The notes below the pieces were generated by a model. That model made no database searches. It worked only from the letters and a program-made list of their open reading frames with translations, and was not told the DNA's origin. The position numbers were made by a program, and so were the translations under genes. 64,000 nt of DNA from Streptomyces monomycini (GTDB taxonomy: Bacteria; Actinomycetota; Actinomycetes; Streptomycetales; Streptomycetaceae), in the NCBI RefSeq assembly GCF_022271435.1, contig NZ_JAFIQY010000012.1, positions 1 to 64,000 of the forward strand, given 5' to 3'. How positions within the stretch are numbered: position 1 is the stretch's first letter; each line of letters opens with the position of its first letter. Shown one piece after another: positions 33,426 to 42,163 of this stretch.

Positions 33426-34937
33426 GTGTTGAAGAGGGTGTTCGTGGCGCCGGACCCGGGGCGGCTGCGGCTGCGCAGCGCCGCGCGGGCCGTCGTGGGC
33501 GTCGGACTGGCGGTGGCCGTGTGCGCCGCCGTCGGCCACTCGCTGGTCGGTGCCGTGGTGGGCGGGGTCGCCGCGCTGCTCGCCTTCTTCACCGTCGCGG
33601 ACTCGACGGTGCGCGGGCAGATGGTCTCCACCGCCCTGCTGCCCCTGGTCGGGTTCCCGGTGCTGGCCGCCGCAGCGCTGCTGCACGACTACCCGCTGGT
33701 ACGGGACATCGCCTTCCTCGTCACGGTCGGCGTGGGCGTCTACGCCCGCCGCTGGGGCCCGCGCGGCAACGCGCTCGGCATCTTCGCGTTCATGTCCTTC
33801 TTCGAGGCCCAGTTCCTGCGTACGGTGCCCGAGCAGCTGCCGGAGCTGTACGCCGCCACCGCGCTCGCGCTCCTCGCCTGCTCCGTCGTCCGCTTCGGAC
33901 TGTGGTGCTACGAACGCCGTACGCCGCCGCCCGCCGTCCCCGTCCTCCCGGGCGGCAAGGGACTCGCCCGCGCGACGACCCGCCAGGCACTCCAGGCGAC
34001 CGTCGGCGGAGCCATCGCCCTGGCCGCGGGCCAGCTGCTCTCCCACGAACGCTGGTACTGGGCGGTCGGCGCCATGTGGTGGATCTTCGTCAACACCGCT
34101 TCACGCGGCGAGACCGTGGTGCGCGGCTTCCGCCGGATGCTCGGCACCCTCCTCGGCATCCCCGCGGGCCTGCTGATCGCCGTCCCCCTGCACGGGGCCC
34201 TGGCGCCCACGGCCGTCCTCATCGCCGTCTGCGTCTTCTCGATCTTCTACGCGTCGCCGGTCTCCTACACCTGGAACATGCTCGCGGTGACCCTGATGGT
34301 CGGCCTGCTGTACGGGCTGCTGGGCGTCCTCGACCCGGGGCTGCTCGCGCTGCGCCTGGCTGAGACCGGCGTCGGCGCGCTCAGCGCGCTGCTGGCCGTC
34401 CTGGTCGTACTGCCAGTCACCACGCACGCCACGACGGACGCCTGGGTCCAGCGCGCGCTGCGCTGTGTGCACCACTGCACCGCCGAGGCCGCGGCGCGCA
34501 TCGCGGGCACGGAGAGCGCCGACCCGGCCCCGCTCGTCGCGGAGCTGGAGGTGCTGCTCCGCAAGGTACGGATGTCCCTCGCCCCGCTGGTGCATCCGCT
34601 GGCCCCGATGCGCGCCCGCCGGGAACGGGCCCGGCAGGTGCTGGCGCTGCTGGACGACTGTGCCCGTGAGGTCCGCGGGCTGGCGTCCATCGCCGCCGAT
34701 CCGGTGGCGTCGCACGACGCCCGGCTGACCGCGGCCTGCCAGCGTGTGGAGGCCGCCGTCGAAGCGCTCACCACTCCGCGACAGCCTCGTGAGGTCGCGG
34801 CTGCCACCGCGGCCACCGCACCGCACGCACCCGCCCTGGAACCGGCGCTCGCCCACCTGCACAGCCTGGAGCGCGCCCTGGCCGAACTGGCAGCCCCGCT
34901 GCGCAGCTCCCCGCGCCCGCCGCTGGCCGACGCCTGA
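33426..34937 (+). CDS. FUSC-family membrane transporter, short form
   Basis: A 503-residue protein with two membrane blocks (residues ~20-160 and ~180-330) and a cytoplasmic helical tail. The signature ERWYWAVGAMWWIFVNTASR and VVRGFRRMLGTLLGIPAG parallels the 780-residue protein at 22.3 kb, but the large central linker is missing. It is probably an efflux component; substrate unknown. It starts with GTG 33426 after GGGGTGGG and is followed by a perfect 14-bp terminator hairpin. Confidence 0.85.
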   Translation: MLKRVFVAPDPGRLRLRSAARAVVGVGLAVAVCAAVGHSLVGAVVGGVAALLAFFTVADSTVRGQMVSTALLPLVGFPVLAAAALLHDYPLVRDIAFLVTVGVGVYARRWGPRGNALGIFAFMSFFEAQFLRTVPEQLPELYAATALALLACSVVRFGLWCYERRTPPPAVPVLPGGKGLARATTRQALQATVGGAIALAAGQLLSHERWYWAVGAMWWIFVNTASRGETVVRGFRRMLGTLLGIPAGLLIAVPLHGALAPTAVLIAVCVFSIFYASPVSYTWNMLAVTLMVGLLYGLLGVLDPGLLALRLAETGVGALSALLAVLVVLPVTTHATTDAWVQRALRCVHHCTAEAAARIAGTESADPAPLVAELEVLLRKVRMSLAPLVHPLAPMRARRERARQVLALLDDCAREVRGLASIAADPVASHDARLTAACQRVEAAVEALTTPRQPREVAAATAATAPHAPALEPALAHLHSLERALAELAAPLRSSPRPPLADA

Positions 34938-34950
34938 CGGAACGGCGGCC

Positions 34951-34983
34951 GTACCGGCCGGTGCACGCCGCACCGGCCGGTAC
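34951..34983. terminator. Terminator after the short FUSC gene
   Basis: Perfect 14-bp arms (34951-34964 and 34970-34983, GTACCGGCCGGTGC and its complement) with a 5-base loop start 14 bp after the stop codon. Confidence 0.75.
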
Positions 34984-35132
34984 GAAGCCACCGAGCGGAC
35001 CGTGCCCCGCGACCCGTCGTCCGACGGCCCGCACCCGACGGCAGACCCCCACCGGCCTGTTAGCGTCAGCGCGTACGACTCCTTACAACTCCGTACGACG
35101 CGCAGGGCGGACGAAGGGCAGGCGAGACGCCG

Positions 35133-36176
35133 ATGGGTACGACAGGCAGCGGACGGCGGGCGTACATCGGGTCGTTCACGTCCGCGGGCGGGCGCGGTGT
35201 CAGTACGGCGGCGGTCGACCCGGAGACAGGCGCCCTGATCCCGCTGCACGCCACCGACGAGGTGTCCGACCCGAGCTATCTCGCCGTCTCACCCGACGGT
35301 CACCGCCTCTACGCGGTGAGCGAGACGTCCGACGGCGCTGCCGCCGCCTTCACCCTCAGCGAGAACGGCCCGGTGCCGCTCGGCGTGCCCGTACCGGTGC
35401 GGGGCGCCGCCCCCACGCACCTCGCCCTCTGGGGCGGACACCTGCTGACCGCCAACTACACCTCCGGCAGCGTCAGCGCGCTGCGCGTAGCGGCCGACGG
35501 CAGCCTCTCGGAGCCCGCCGCCGTGCTCCGGCACGAGGGCCACGGCCCGAACTCCGACCGCCAGGAGGGCCCGCACGCGCACGCCGTGTCACCCGACCCC
35601 TCCGGCCGCTGGCTGCTCAGTGTCGATCTGGGCACCGATTCCGTACGCGTCTGCGAACTCGACCCGGCGAGCGGGGAACCCGTGGTCCGTCACGAGGTAC
35701 GGCTGCGGGCGGGCAGCGGGCCCCGGCACCTCGCCTTCCACCCGCGCGGCGGCCACGCGTACGTCGTCCACGAGCTGGCCTCCACGGTCACGCCGTGCCG
35801 CTGGGACGCCACCACCGGCACCCTCACGCCGCTGACCGAGACGGCGATTCTGCCCCCGGACGCGGGCGACAACCACCCGTCCGCACTGGTCGTCTCGCCC
35901 GACGGCCGCTTCGTCTGGGCGGCGAACCGCGGCCACGACAGCATCTCGGTCCTGGCCGTCGATCCGTCCGGGGACGGCCTCACCCTGGTCACCACCGTGC
36001 CGTGCGGCGGGCACTGGCCGCGCGACCTGGCACTGCATCCGGGAGGGCGGCACCTCTACGCCGCCAACGAGCGCTCCGGTGACGTGACCTGGTTCTCCCT
36101 CGACCCCGCGACCGGGACACCGGAAGCCGGCGGTTCGATCGCGGTCCCAGCCGCTTCCTGCGTGGTCTTCGCCTGA
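35133..36176 (+). CDS. Lactonase-family beta-propeller (6-phosphogluconolactonase type)
   Basis: A 347-residue seven-bladed propeller of the Pgl/YbhE type. The repeated blades carry SPDG.RLYAV and DP..G..L motifs: YLAVSPDGHRLYAVSET, GPHAHAVSPDPSGRWLLSVD, GPRHLAFHPRGGHAYVVHEL and HWPRDLALHPGGRHLYAANE. The GPHAHAV and RDLALHP segments are family hallmarks. Members hydrolyse 6-phosphogluconolactone or related lactones. It stands alone and converges with the CbiX-like gene through a strong bidirectional hairpin. Confidence 0.9.
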   Translation: MGTTGSGRRAYIGSFTSAGGRGVSTAAVDPETGALIPLHATDEVSDPSYLAVSPDGHRLYAVSETSDGAAAAFTLSENGPVPLGVPVPVRGAAPTHLALWGGHLLTANYTSGSVSALRVAADGSLSEPAAVLRHEGHGPNSDRQEGPHAHAVSPDPSGRWLLSVDLGTDSVRVCELDPASGEPVVRHEVRLRAGSGPRHLAFHPRGGHAYVVHELASTVTPCRWDATTGTLTPLTETAILPPDAGDNHPSALVVSPDGRFVWAANRGHDSISVLAVDPSGDGLTLVTTVPCGGHWPRDLALHPGGRHLYAANERSGDVTWFSLDPATGTPEAGGSIAVPAASCVVFA

Positions 36177-36180
36177 ACCG

Positions 36181-36225
36181 CCGCACGGCCTGTCCGTACG
36201 GAAGTCGTACGGACAGGCCGTGCGG
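36181..36225. terminator. Bidirectional terminator, perfect 19-bp stem
   Basis: Arms 36181-36199 and 36207-36225 are perfect complements with a 7-base loop. They lie between two convergent genes, 5 bp after the lactonase stop and 25 bp from the other. Confidence 0.85.
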
Positions 36226-36249
36226 CCACATGGTCACCGGCTGACGAAA

Positions 36250-37209
36250 TCACCGCGCGGGCGCGTGCTGTCCCGCCGCCTGCAGCGTGATGCCCAGCGC
36301 CGACGCGTAGTTCGACAGCACCAGGCGGCCGACCGTCCCGTACGCGCCCAGGGGCTCCGCCGCCGAGCAGCCGGCCTCCGCTGCCGCCGCCCCCACCAGG
36401 CCGTCGGCGATCTCGGGGCCGATCAGGTACGGGGCCAGGGCCAGCTGCTGCGAGCCCGAGGAACGCAGCTCGTCCGCCGTACGGGAGATGGCGCCCTCCT
36501 CGTCCAGCGCGGCGGCCAGCACCGGCACGGCCAGGCGGGCGGAGAGCAGCATGCCGGTGATCCCGGCGGCCTGTACCGCCTCCTCGCCGCCCACGGTGGC
36601 GAGGACGATGCCGTCGGCGGCCGTCGCGACCGTGAACAGGCGCGCCCGGTCGGCACGGGCCAGACCGGCTTCGGAGAGGCGGACGTGCAGGGCCTCGGCG
36701 AGCAGCGGGTGCGGGCCGAGCACCTCGGTCAGCTCGGCGGCCGAACCGCTGTTCATGACGGCCTGGCGTATACGCCGCAGCAGCGCGCTGTCCGGCCCGG
36801 CGAGCAGCGGCACGACCACCGCGGGCGGGCCCTGCCGCTCGGGCTGCGAGCCGTCGCCGGTCCGCGCCTTGTGCTCATTGGCGGCCTGGGCGAGCACGGC
36901 CTCCAGCGCCGGGTACTCGGTGTCGCCGCCGTCCACGAAGCCGATCCGGGCGTCGAGGCCGGGCAGCTCGGAGCGGGCGATGCTGGTCACCTCCGCCGCC
37001 AGACTGCGCGTGGCGGGGGTGGGGGTGCCGGGAACGGCGAGAACCAGGGAGGGCGCGCCCTCGGGCGCGGCGACGGGTTCCGGTCGGCGGTGGCGACCGG
37101 ACTGCCGGGGACGCGGCATTCGTACAGGCAGGCCAGGTGCGGCGCCCGAGCTCGGAGAAACTTCGTCAAAACGGGGCGAGCCGGGTGCGGGCCCAGTGGG
37201 GGAACTCAT
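36250..37209 (-). CDS. CbiX/sirohydrochlorin-chelatase-like protein lacking active-site histidines
   Basis: A 319-residue protein with a Pro/Arg-rich N-terminus of ~50 residues and two chelatase-like halves. The fold cues are LVLAVPGTPTPATRSLAAEV, ARIGFVDGGDTEYPALEAVL and PAVVVPLLAGPD. In true chelatases the first motif is VxHGT and the second contains GxHxxxD; here His is replaced (VPGT) and the second His is absent. It probably does not insert metal the usual way and could be a structural or binding relative. ATG 37209 is used. No sirohaem or cobalamin genes lie nearby. Confidence 0.65.
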   Translation of the reverse strand: MSSPTGPAPGSPRFDEVSPSSGAAPGLPVRMPRPRQSGRHRRPEPVAAPEGAPSLVLAVPGTPTPATRSLAAEVTSIARSELPGLDARIGFVDGGDTEYPALEAVLAQAANEHKARTGDGSQPERQGPPAVVVPLLAGPDSALLRRIRQAVMNSGSAAELTEVLGPHPLLAEALHVRLSEAGLARADRARLFTVATAADGIVLATVGGEEAVQAAGITGMLLSARLAVPVLAAALDEEGAISRTADELRSSGSQQLALAPYLIGPEIADGLVGAAAAEAGCSAAEPLGAYGTVGRLVLSNYASALGITLQAAGQHAPAR

Positions 37210-37520
37210 GGCGTCGCATGTTAACGCCTCGGGGGTGTCCCGCGCGGCGGGAGGGCTGGGTCGGGAGGTATCCGTCCCGAATTGTCCCGCGCGCCGTATG
37301 AGCAGGTCAGAGCCCGAATCGAGCGTCGGTGCGAGTCCGTCGGGGCCTTGGCGGCGAGAGCCGGTCCGCGGCCCGGCGGGCGCGCTCCCGCGAGCTGTCC
37401 GGGCCCTCCGTCGCTGGAACGATTCAGCGGGCATTCATGACAACTTCCGGAATTCACGGCTTTACGGCTTTACGTCATCCACGGGCACCCGCGCCACCTC
37501 GTGCCCCCTGCCGCGTCCCC
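37210..37520. other. 311-bp gap upstream of the CbiX-like gene
   Basis: No convincing gene. It should hold the promoter for the CbiX-like gene (minus strand) and the 3' end region of the N-acetylglucosamine kinase. A GGTGCGAGTCC stretch near 37328 resembles a tRNA T-arm by chance, but no cloverleaf surrounds it. Confidence 0.5.
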
Positions 37521-38531
37521 CTACCGCGTGACCCGCAGCAGCTTCTCGTCCGTGGGCAGGAGCAGCCGGCCGGTGGCCAGCGCCGCGGCGACGCGCAGTG
37601 CCCCGGTCAGCGGGTCACCCTCCGCCTCGACCCGCCGGGCGTGCGGCAGCAGTGCGTCGAACGCCGTGCGCAGCGGCGCCAGAAGCGGCTCTCCCAGATG
37701 CAGCAGGCCCCCGGTGAAGGCCACCACGCTGCCGTCCGCCGCGGGGCAGACCGCCGCTGCCGCCTCCGTCAGGTGCCGCGCGGCCCTGTCCAGGATGTCC
37801 GCGGCCACGGGGTCGTACCCGGCACAGGCCGCGACCTCGGGTGCGAACGACGCGAGGACGGCCGTCCGGTCGGTGCGCGGATACAGCATGCCGGGCAGCT
37901 CGGCCGCCGGTCCCCAGAGCGCCTCCATACGGGCCAGCAGCGCGGGGGAGCCGCCCGTACGCCCGTCATGGGCGCGCAGCGCGGCCTCCAGCCCGGCCCT
38001 GCCGATCCAGGCGCCGCTGCCGCAGTCGCCCAGCAGGTGCCCCCAGCCGTCGGCGCGGCGCCAGCCGCCGGCCGCGGTGAGGTCCGTGCCCGTCGCGATG
38101 ACGCCGGTGCCGACCGCGACGACGGCGCCCGGCGTCTGACCGAGCGCCCCGGCGTACGCCGTCACGGCGTCGGCGGCCAGCGCGAGCCGCCGCACCCCGA
38201 ACGCCTCCGCCAGCGCCCCGGGCAGCTCGGCACGCAGCTCCGTGCCGAGCGACGCCATGCCGGCGGCGCCGACACACACCGCGTCGAACCGCCGGGCCCC
38301 CGTGTCCCGCATCAGGTCCTGCGCGGCCGGCACCAGTTGCTTGAGCAGCTGATGGGCGTCCAGACCGTTCGGGCCGGTGCCGATCGGCTCCTCGGAGGTG
38401 TACGAGGCGAGCGGCCGCGCGTCCCCGCCGTCCGCACGGGCGACGGCGATCCGCAGCCCGGAGCCGCCCGAGTCCACGCCGAGGACATGACCGGGCGCCG
38501 GACCTGCCGCACCGCTCCCGGTCTCAGCCAA
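37521..38531 (-). CDS. N-acetylglucosamine kinase / BadF-BadG-type ATPase
   Basis: A 336-residue ASKHA-fold kinase. The phosphate-1 motif is LGVDSGGSGLRIAV, the phosphate-2 region is GAVVAVGTGVIATG and the conserved central segment is RRADGWGHLLGDCGSGAWIG (typical of NagK-like kinases). The adenosine motif is VVAFTGGLLHLG. It phosphorylates N-acetylglucosamine or a similar amino sugar from chitin or wall recycling. Its start overlaps the end of the scramblase-like gene by 8 bp. Confidence 0.88.
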   Translation of the reverse strand: MAETGSGAAGPAPGHVLGVDSGGSGLRIAVARADGGDARPLASYTSEEPIGTGPNGLDAHQLLKQLVPAAQDLMRDTGARRFDAVCVGAAGMASLGTELRAELPGALAEAFGVRRLALAADAVTAYAGALGQTPGAVVAVGTGVIATGTDLTAAGGWRRADGWGHLLGDCGSGAWIGRAGLEAALRAHDGRTGGSPALLARMEALWGPAAELPGMLYPRTDRTAVLASFAPEVAACAGYDPVAADILDRAARHLTEAAAAVCPAADGSVVAFTGGLLHLGEPLLAPLRTAFDALLPHARRVEAEGDPLTGALRVAAALATGRLLLPTDEKLLRVTR

Positions 38532-39627
38532 ATCCGCGCGCGTCCTGCTTGAGGGCGGTGTCCACGGTCAGCGCCGTGGCGACGACCAGGCTCCGCAGCG
38601 GCTCGGGAAGCTGGGCGTGGACCTGCAGGACGTAGTTGTCCGCGGTGGTGAACATCGTCTTGGCCAGGCCCTCCCAGGTCTTGGTGATCCGGGCGACCTC
38701 GGTGTCGGTGTGGTCGACGATGGCGAAGTTCCAGGCGCGCCAGTTCTCCGCCTTGATGGCGCCGACCTGCTGTCCGCCCGCCATCATCGCGAAATTGATC
38801 TTGCCGATGGCGTTCTGCTGCACGATCTCGCCGACCGGCTGCCCGTCGGGCCGCTCCACCAGCACCTTCGACTTGATGAACTTCGCGGGGCGGGTCAGCG
38901 CCAGCTGAGGCTGCCCGTAGGCGTCGCGGATCTCCAGCCGGTGCGTCATGTACTGGTCGAGGCTGGAGACGATCCGCAGCACCTTCTTCGCGGTGCTCTG
39001 GCCGACCTGGACGACCGTGCCGAGGGTGTTGCCGTGCTGGTCGAAGACGCTGTATTCGTTCGTCACCTCGATCAGCTTGGCCTTCTGGTTCACCACCAGG
39101 ACCGGTTCGGTGAACAGCGTCCCGCCGCCCTGGGCGGTGGGCGCGACCCCGGCCTGCTGCTGCACCTGGTACTGCACCTGTCCCGGGTTGCCGCCCGGCT
39201 GCTGCCCGTAACCCGGCTGCGCTCCCGGCACCGGCCCGCCGTGCATCGGCTGCCCGGCCCCGGCGTGCTGCCCGGCCGGTACCGGCTGCCCGGCCTGCGG
39301 CGCGTACTGCTGCGGCATCGGCTGCCCGGCGCCCTGCTGCTGGGGCGCGTAGGCCTGGCCGGGGCCCTGCTGGCCGTGCGGCTGCCCGCCCTGCTGCTGA
39401 GGGGCGCTCTGCTGCCCGGCCTTCACGTACGACGGCTGCTGCGCTTGCTGCTGCTGGGCCTGCTGCGGCATCTGCTGGGCCGCCCTGTGCGAGGCCGATG
39501 TCTGCGCCTGGGCCGGACGGCCCTCGTGCGTGTGCTCGGTCCACCGGGACCCGTCCCACCAGCGCAGCAGGTCGGGCGTGCCCTGCGGGTCGGCGTACCA
39601 GCCCGCAGGGATGTTCGCGTTCGTCAT
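38524..39627 (-). CDS. DUF2510 / phospholipid scramblase-like (LURP-one-related) protein
   Basis: A 367-residue protein. The N-terminal DUF2510 motif is IPAGWYADPQGTPDLLRWWD (GWYxDP...RxWDG). A ~115-residue Gln/Pro/Gly-rich low-complexity linker follows. The ~200-residue C-terminal part resembles the scramblase/LOR fold (LFTEPVLVVNQKAKLIEVTN, YSVFDQHGNTLGTVVQVGQ). The function in bacteria is unknown; membrane association is possible. It is probably co-transcribed with the downstream N-acetylglucosamine kinase. Confidence 0.85.
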   Translation of the reverse strand: MTNANIPAGWYADPQGTPDLLRWWDGSRWTEHTHEGRPAQAQTSASHRAAQQMPQQAQQQQAQQPSYVKAGQQSAPQQQGGQPHGQQGPGQAYAPQQQGAGQPMPQQYAPQAGQPVPAGQHAGAGQPMHGGPVPGAQPGYGQQPGGNPGQVQYQVQQQAGVAPTAQGGGTLFTEPVLVVNQKAKLIEVTNEYSVFDQHGNTLGTVVQVGQSTAKKVLRIVSSLDQYMTHRLEIRDAYGQPQLALTRPAKFIKSKVLVERPDGQPVGEIVQQNAIGKINFAMMAGGQQVGAIKAENWRAWNFAIVDHTDTEVARITKTWEGLAKTMFTTADNYVLQVHAQLPEPLRSLVVATALTVDTALKQDARGFG

Positions 39628-39649
39628 GCGGGCACACTATCCCGCAGGG

Positions 39650-40336
39650 TCAGGGCAGTCTCCAGTCCACCGGCTGTGCGCCCTGCCGCACGAGCAGGTC
39701 GTTGGTCCGGCTGAACGGGCGCGAGCCGAAGAACCCCCGGTCGGCCGACATGGGGGAGGGGTGCGCCGACTCCACCGAGGGCAGGTCGCCGAGGAGCGGC
39801 CGCAGATTGCGCGCGTCGCGGCCCCACAGCACCGACACCATCGGGCGGCCCCGGGCGACCAGGGCCCGGATGGCCTGCTCCGTGACCTCCTCCCAGCCCT
39901 TGCCGCGGTGCGCCGCCGGTTTGCGCGGCGCCGTCGTCAGCGCCCTGTTGAGCAGCAGGACGCCCTGCCGCGTCCACGGCGTCAGATCGCCGTTGGACGG
40001 CCGCGGCAGCCCGAGGTCCGAGGCCATCTCGCGGTAGATGTTCTCCAGACTCCCGGGCAGCGGACGGACGTCCGGCGCGACGGAGAAACTCAGGCCCACC
40101 GCGTGACCGGGCGTCGGATACGGATCCTGCCCGACGATGAGCACCCGGACGTCGTCGAAGGGCTGTTGGAAGGCGCGCAGCACATTGCTGCCCGCCGGGA
40201 GATAGGTACGCCCCGCGGCGATCTCCGCCCGCAGGAACTCGCCCATCCTGGCGATCTGCCCGGCGACCGGCTCAAGTGCCTTGGCCCAGCCGGGTTCGAC
40301 GATTTCATGAAGAGGTCGTGCAGCCACGACCGTCAC
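39650..40336 (-). CDS. ung: Uracil-DNA glycosylase, family 1
   Basis: A 228-residue enzyme that removes uracil from DNA. The water-activating motif GQDPYPTPGHAVGLSFSV carries the catalytic Asp, and LLNRALTTA carries the uracil-specific Asn. The DNA-intercalation loop is HPSPMSADRGFFGSRPFS with the catalytic His. Length is normal for UNG. It starts with GTG 40336. Confidence 0.96.
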   Translation of the reverse strand: MTVVAARPLHEIVEPGWAKALEPVAGQIARMGEFLRAEIAAGRTYLPAGSNVLRAFQQPFDDVRVLIVGQDPYPTPGHAVGLSFSVAPDVRPLPGSLENIYREMASDLGLPRPSNGDLTPWTRQGVLLLNRALTTAPRKPAAHRGKGWEEVTEQAIRALVARGRPMVSVLWGRDARNLRPLLGDLPSVESAHPSPMSADRGFFGSRPFSRTNDLLVRQGAQPVDWRLP

Positions 40337-40390
40337 CCTACTGGCCGCAGGGTGATCCTCTTCAACCGACGGCCCGATCCGCCGCCCCGC

Positions 40391-41509
40391 TCAGCCGACG
40401 GCGGCTGCCCGTACGCACAGCACGTCCGGCAGGTGGGAGGCGAGCTGCTGCCAGCTGTCGCCGTCGTCCGCGCTGGCGAAGACCTCTCCGTTGCGGTTGC
40501 CGAAGTAGACCCCGGCGGGGTCGGTGTCGTCGACGCACAGCGCGTCCCTGAGCACCGTGCCGTAGTGGTCCTCCCGGGGCAGGCCGTCGCTGAGCGCCTC
40601 CCAGCTCGCACCGGCGTCCTCGGTGCGGTACACCCGGCAGCGGTGCTCCGCCGGGACCCGGTCGATGTCGGCGGTGATGGGGAAGACGTACGCCACGTCG
40701 GCCCGGCGCGGGTGGGCCGCCGCCGCGAACCCGAAGTCGGAGGGCAGCCCGCCGCCGATGTCCGTCCACTGCGCGCCCGCGTCGTCGCTCCGGTAGACGC
40801 CCCAGTGGTTCTGCAGATAGAGCCGGTCCCGGTCCACCGGGTCCTGCGCGATCTTGTGTACGCACTGTCCGAACTCCGGGTCGGGGTCCGGGAGGAACAC
40901 GGCCTTCACGCCGCTGTTCGACGGGGCCCAGCTGCGGCCGCCGTCCTTCGTACGGAACACACCGGCGGCGGAGACCGCGACCGTCACCGCGTCCGCGTCC
41001 CGCGGGTCCGTGATCACCGTGTGCACCGCCAGCCCGCCACCGCCGGGCACCCACCGCTCCCGGGACGGGTGGTCCCACAGGGGGCGGACCAGCTCGAACG
41101 TCTCGCCCCCGTCCGCCGACCGGAACAGTCCGCCGGGCTCCGTCCCGGCGTACACCACGTCGGGCGCGGCCGGGCCCGCCGGATGGAGCTGCCACACCCG
41201 CTCCAGGGAAGTCTCCGTGTCCGGCGGGTACTTGACGGGCGGGCGGGACGGCTCCCGCCAGGTCTCGCCGAGGTCGTCGGAGTGGAAGACCGAGGGTCCC
41301 CAGTGGGTGCTGTCCGCGCCGACCAGCACCCGGGGCGTCGGACGGCGGGTGTCGATGCCGATCGCATACACCGCCTGCGCGGCGAAGTACGGCCCGGCCA
41401 GCTCCCAGTCGCCGCGCCGCCGCCGGCCGAGGAACAGCCCTTTGCGTGTGCCCACCGCGAGGAGGACGTCTGTCTTGTGCGGTGTCTTGGATGTCTTGCC
41501 GGATGCCAT
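40391..41509 (-). CDS. BNR/sialidase-like repeat propeller protein
   Basis: A 372-residue protein with repeated Asp-box-like motifs: FHSDDLGETW, FRSADGGETFEL, FRTKDGGRSWAP, YRSDDAGAQWTD, YRTEDAGASWEA and FASADDGDSWQQ. These mark the turns of a six- or seven-bladed propeller. There is no signal peptide, so it is probably cytoplasmic. Related proteins are annotated as exo-alpha-sialidase or glycosyl hydrolase, but no sialidase active site is obvious. ATG 41509 is preferred because GGAGGTG lies seven bases upstream. Confidence 0.82.
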   Translation of the reverse strand: MASGKTSKTPHKTDVLLAVGTRKGLFLGRRRRGDWELAGPYFAAQAVYAIGIDTRRPTPRVLVGADSTHWGPSVFHSDDLGETWREPSRPPVKYPPDTETSLERVWQLHPAGPAAPDVVYAGTEPGGLFRSADGGETFELVRPLWDHPSRERWVPGGGGLAVHTVITDPRDADAVTVAVSAAGVFRTKDGGRSWAPSNSGVKAVFLPDPDPEFGQCVHKIAQDPVDRDRLYLQNHWGVYRSDDAGAQWTDIGGGLPSDFGFAAAAHPRRADVAYVFPITADIDRVPAEHRCRVYRTEDAGASWEALSDGLPREDHYGTVLRDALCVDDTDPAGVYFGNRNGEVFASADDGDSWQQLASHLPDVLCVRAAAVG

Positions 41510-41626
41510 GCCGAACACCTCCGGGACGCCGTTGTCTCAGGTGTAGTTCAGTCTGCACCCGACCACTGACAACGGCCCTCCGGCGCCCCGTTCGCGCAGG
41601 TCAGCATGTGTGTGCCTGCCGTTCTC

Positions 41627-41687
41627 GGCCGGCTCCGAGCGATCAGCTCCGAGCGGCCGGCTCGGAGCTGATCGCTCGGAGCCGGCC
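41627..41687. terminator. Very long perfect hairpin, 27-bp stem
   Basis: Arms 41627-41653 and 41661-41687 are perfect complements around a 7-base loop (CGGCCGG). Together with the second hairpin 14 bp away it isolates the GlsB gene from the BNR-repeat gene downstream. Confidence 0.8.
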
Positions 41688-41700
41688 GGCCGGGCAACGG

Positions 41701-41738
41701 GAAGAGCCGGCCCCCTGTCACCAGGGGACCGGCTCTTC
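41701..41738. terminator. Second hairpin downstream of GlsB
   Basis: Arms 41701-41717 and 41722-41738 pair over 17 bp with one mismatch and a 4-base loop (TCAC). It lies 22 bp past the GlsB stop. Confidence 0.75.
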
Positions 41739-41760
41739 GCCGTCGTTCGGCCGTGCCGCG

Positions 41761-42030
41761 TCAGTGCCGTTGGTTACGGCCGATGGTCACGCGGTAGATC
41801 ACCAGGACGATCACCGACCCGATGATGGCCGCGATCCACGTCGACAGGTGGAAGAAGCCGTTGATCGACTCCACCCCGAAAATCACCTTGCCGAGCCAGC
41901 CGCCCAGCAGACCGCCGACGATGCCGATCAGCATGGTGACGAGGCATCCACCCGGGTCCTTACCCGGCATCAGTGCCTTCGCGATCGCACCCGCCAGCAA
42001 CCCGATCAGGATCCACGCGATGATTCCCAT
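41761..42030 (-). CDS. GlsB/YeaQ/YmgE-family (transglycosylase-associated) membrane protein
   Basis: An 89-residue protein with three membrane helices and the Gly-rich motifs of the family (IAWILIGLLAGAIAKALMPG, TMLIGIVGGLLGGWLGKVIF). Members are small general-stress or envelope proteins, often under stress sigma factors; the true function is unknown. ATG 42030 has GAGGTGAG seven bases upstream. Confidence 0.93.
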   Translation of the reverse strand: MGIIAWILIGLLAGAIAKALMPGKDPGGCLVTMLIGIVGGLLGGWLGKVIFGVESINGFFHLSTWIAAIIGSVIVLVIYRVTIGRNQRH

Positions 42031-42076
42031 GGCAGCTCACCTCGTTCACAAATAAGATCAAAACGCTTCGACTCTG

Positions 42077-42105
42077 GTGTTTCCCGCTTTTGCGGATCGA
42101 AACAC
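42077..42105. terminator. Hairpin between the VOC and GlsB genes
   Basis: GTGTTTC-CCGC-TTTT-GCGG-(ATC)-GAAACAC forms an 11-bp stem with a 3-base bulge. It may terminate the VOC transcript or be a control site for GlsB, whose start lies 47 bp further. Confidence 0.45.
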
Positions 42106-42163
42106 TGCAAGTGCATCGGTTCTCTGTGCGACCCCCTCCGGCGCGTCCGTGCGGCCGCGGCGC

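Noticed and set aside
36250..37209. Functional sirohydrochlorin chelatase
   Set aside because: The metal-binding histidines are missing at both expected motifs and no tetrapyrrole genes are near.
37320..37345. tRNA gene (T-arm-like GGTGCGAGTCC)
   Set aside because: No acceptor stem, anticodon arm or D-arm can be folded around it.
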